Below are positions 63,898 through 64,000 of a stretch of 64,000 nt of DNA, piece after piece. A program made the translations under genes and the position numbers. The stretch covers positions 89,456 through 153,455 of the forward strand of contig CAJUIT010000006.1 of assembly GCA_910586565.1 (NCBI GenBank), written 5' to 3'. How positions within the stretch are numbered: position 1 is the stretch's first letter; each line of letters opens with the position of its first letter. Below the pieces are notes generated by a model. It worked only from the letters and a program-made list of their open reading frames with translations, was not told the DNA's origin and made no database searches. Origin of the DNA: an uncultured Muribaculaceae bacterium. GTDB taxonomy: Bacteria; Bacteroidota; Bacteroidia; Bacteroidales; Muribaculaceae.

Positions 63898-64000
63898 ACG
63901 ATTTTTTCGCAATCAGCCGCCTGCATGGTTTGAAGAGAGACGGAGAATCTTAGAGCCCAGAGTCAAATTTTGAGAAAAGTGTTGCGTGGTGGGGAAGTTT

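Overview
The window looks like a chromosome segment of a gut Bacteroidales bacterium, most likely of the Muribaculaceae type (inference). The evidence is Bacteroidetes-type promoters (TAnnTTTG at -7), few Shine-Dalgarno sites, a SusC/SusD pair, many lipoproteins, LytTR and LytS-type regulators, DUF4293, PIF1-like helicase with HTH_40 and NfnAB-like genes. No rRNA, tRNA or CRISPR array was seen.

Layout. 1-6.8 kb: the 5' part of a membrane protein (minus strand), then two divergently encoded giant GLUG-repeat lipoproteins. 6.9-11.1 kb: split threonine/serine exporter (ThrE halves), a LysR regulator and CstA. 11.2-15.8 kb: a TolC/MacA/MacB-like tripartite efflux operon with MacB split into ATPase and permease. 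16.3-20.4 kb: a C10 (streptopain-type) cysteine protease lipoprotein followed by two tandem serpin lipoproteins; a small inverted-repeat element lies between the serpins. 20.4-21.8 kb: repeats, a broken Fic-type gene and an unknown gene. 21.8-27.7 kb: SusD, SusC and a Cbp1-like coiled-coil lipoprotein (minus). 27.9-31 kb: LytS/LytTR two-component pair and a ClC channel. 31.3-34.8 kb: NfnAB/GltA-like flavoproteins and threonine deaminase. 34.9-37.7 kb: glycyl-tRNA synthetase, LemA and FKBP isomerase (minus). 38-41.8 kb: PIF1-like helicase, pRiA4b ORF-3-like protein and an Lrp regulator (minus). 42.4-46.5 kb: ZnuA and ZnuC without a permease, then BlaI and a BlaR1-TonB fusion. 46.6-49.8 kb: envelope proteins, PrmA, holin-like and YtxH proteins (minus). 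50-52.8 kb: UvrA. 53.2-56.1 kb: DUF4293 and a phage tail-gene remnant. 56.2-64 kb: CotH-family lipoprotein, a TPR protein, a small secreted protein and an M3 oligopeptidase.

The most unusual region is 54011-55921. Perfect 18-bp inverted repeats bracket a phage tail cassette: a tail-assembly-chaperone-like ORF that appears to need a -1 frameshift, a small oppositely oriented membrane gene with its own promoter, and a tape-measure gene cut off close to the left repeat. The right-hand 96 bp of this element has a related copy, with the same spacing, in the 181-bp element between the two serpins. This suggests one non-autonomous mobile family with a full-size copy and an internally deleted copy.

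Intergenic DNA is rich in dispersed hairpins: a 20-bp palindrome in three copies, a long hairpin plus tail in two or three copies, and three very long purine/pyrimidine-strand hairpins. Function names rest on reading translated motifs; no database search was run.
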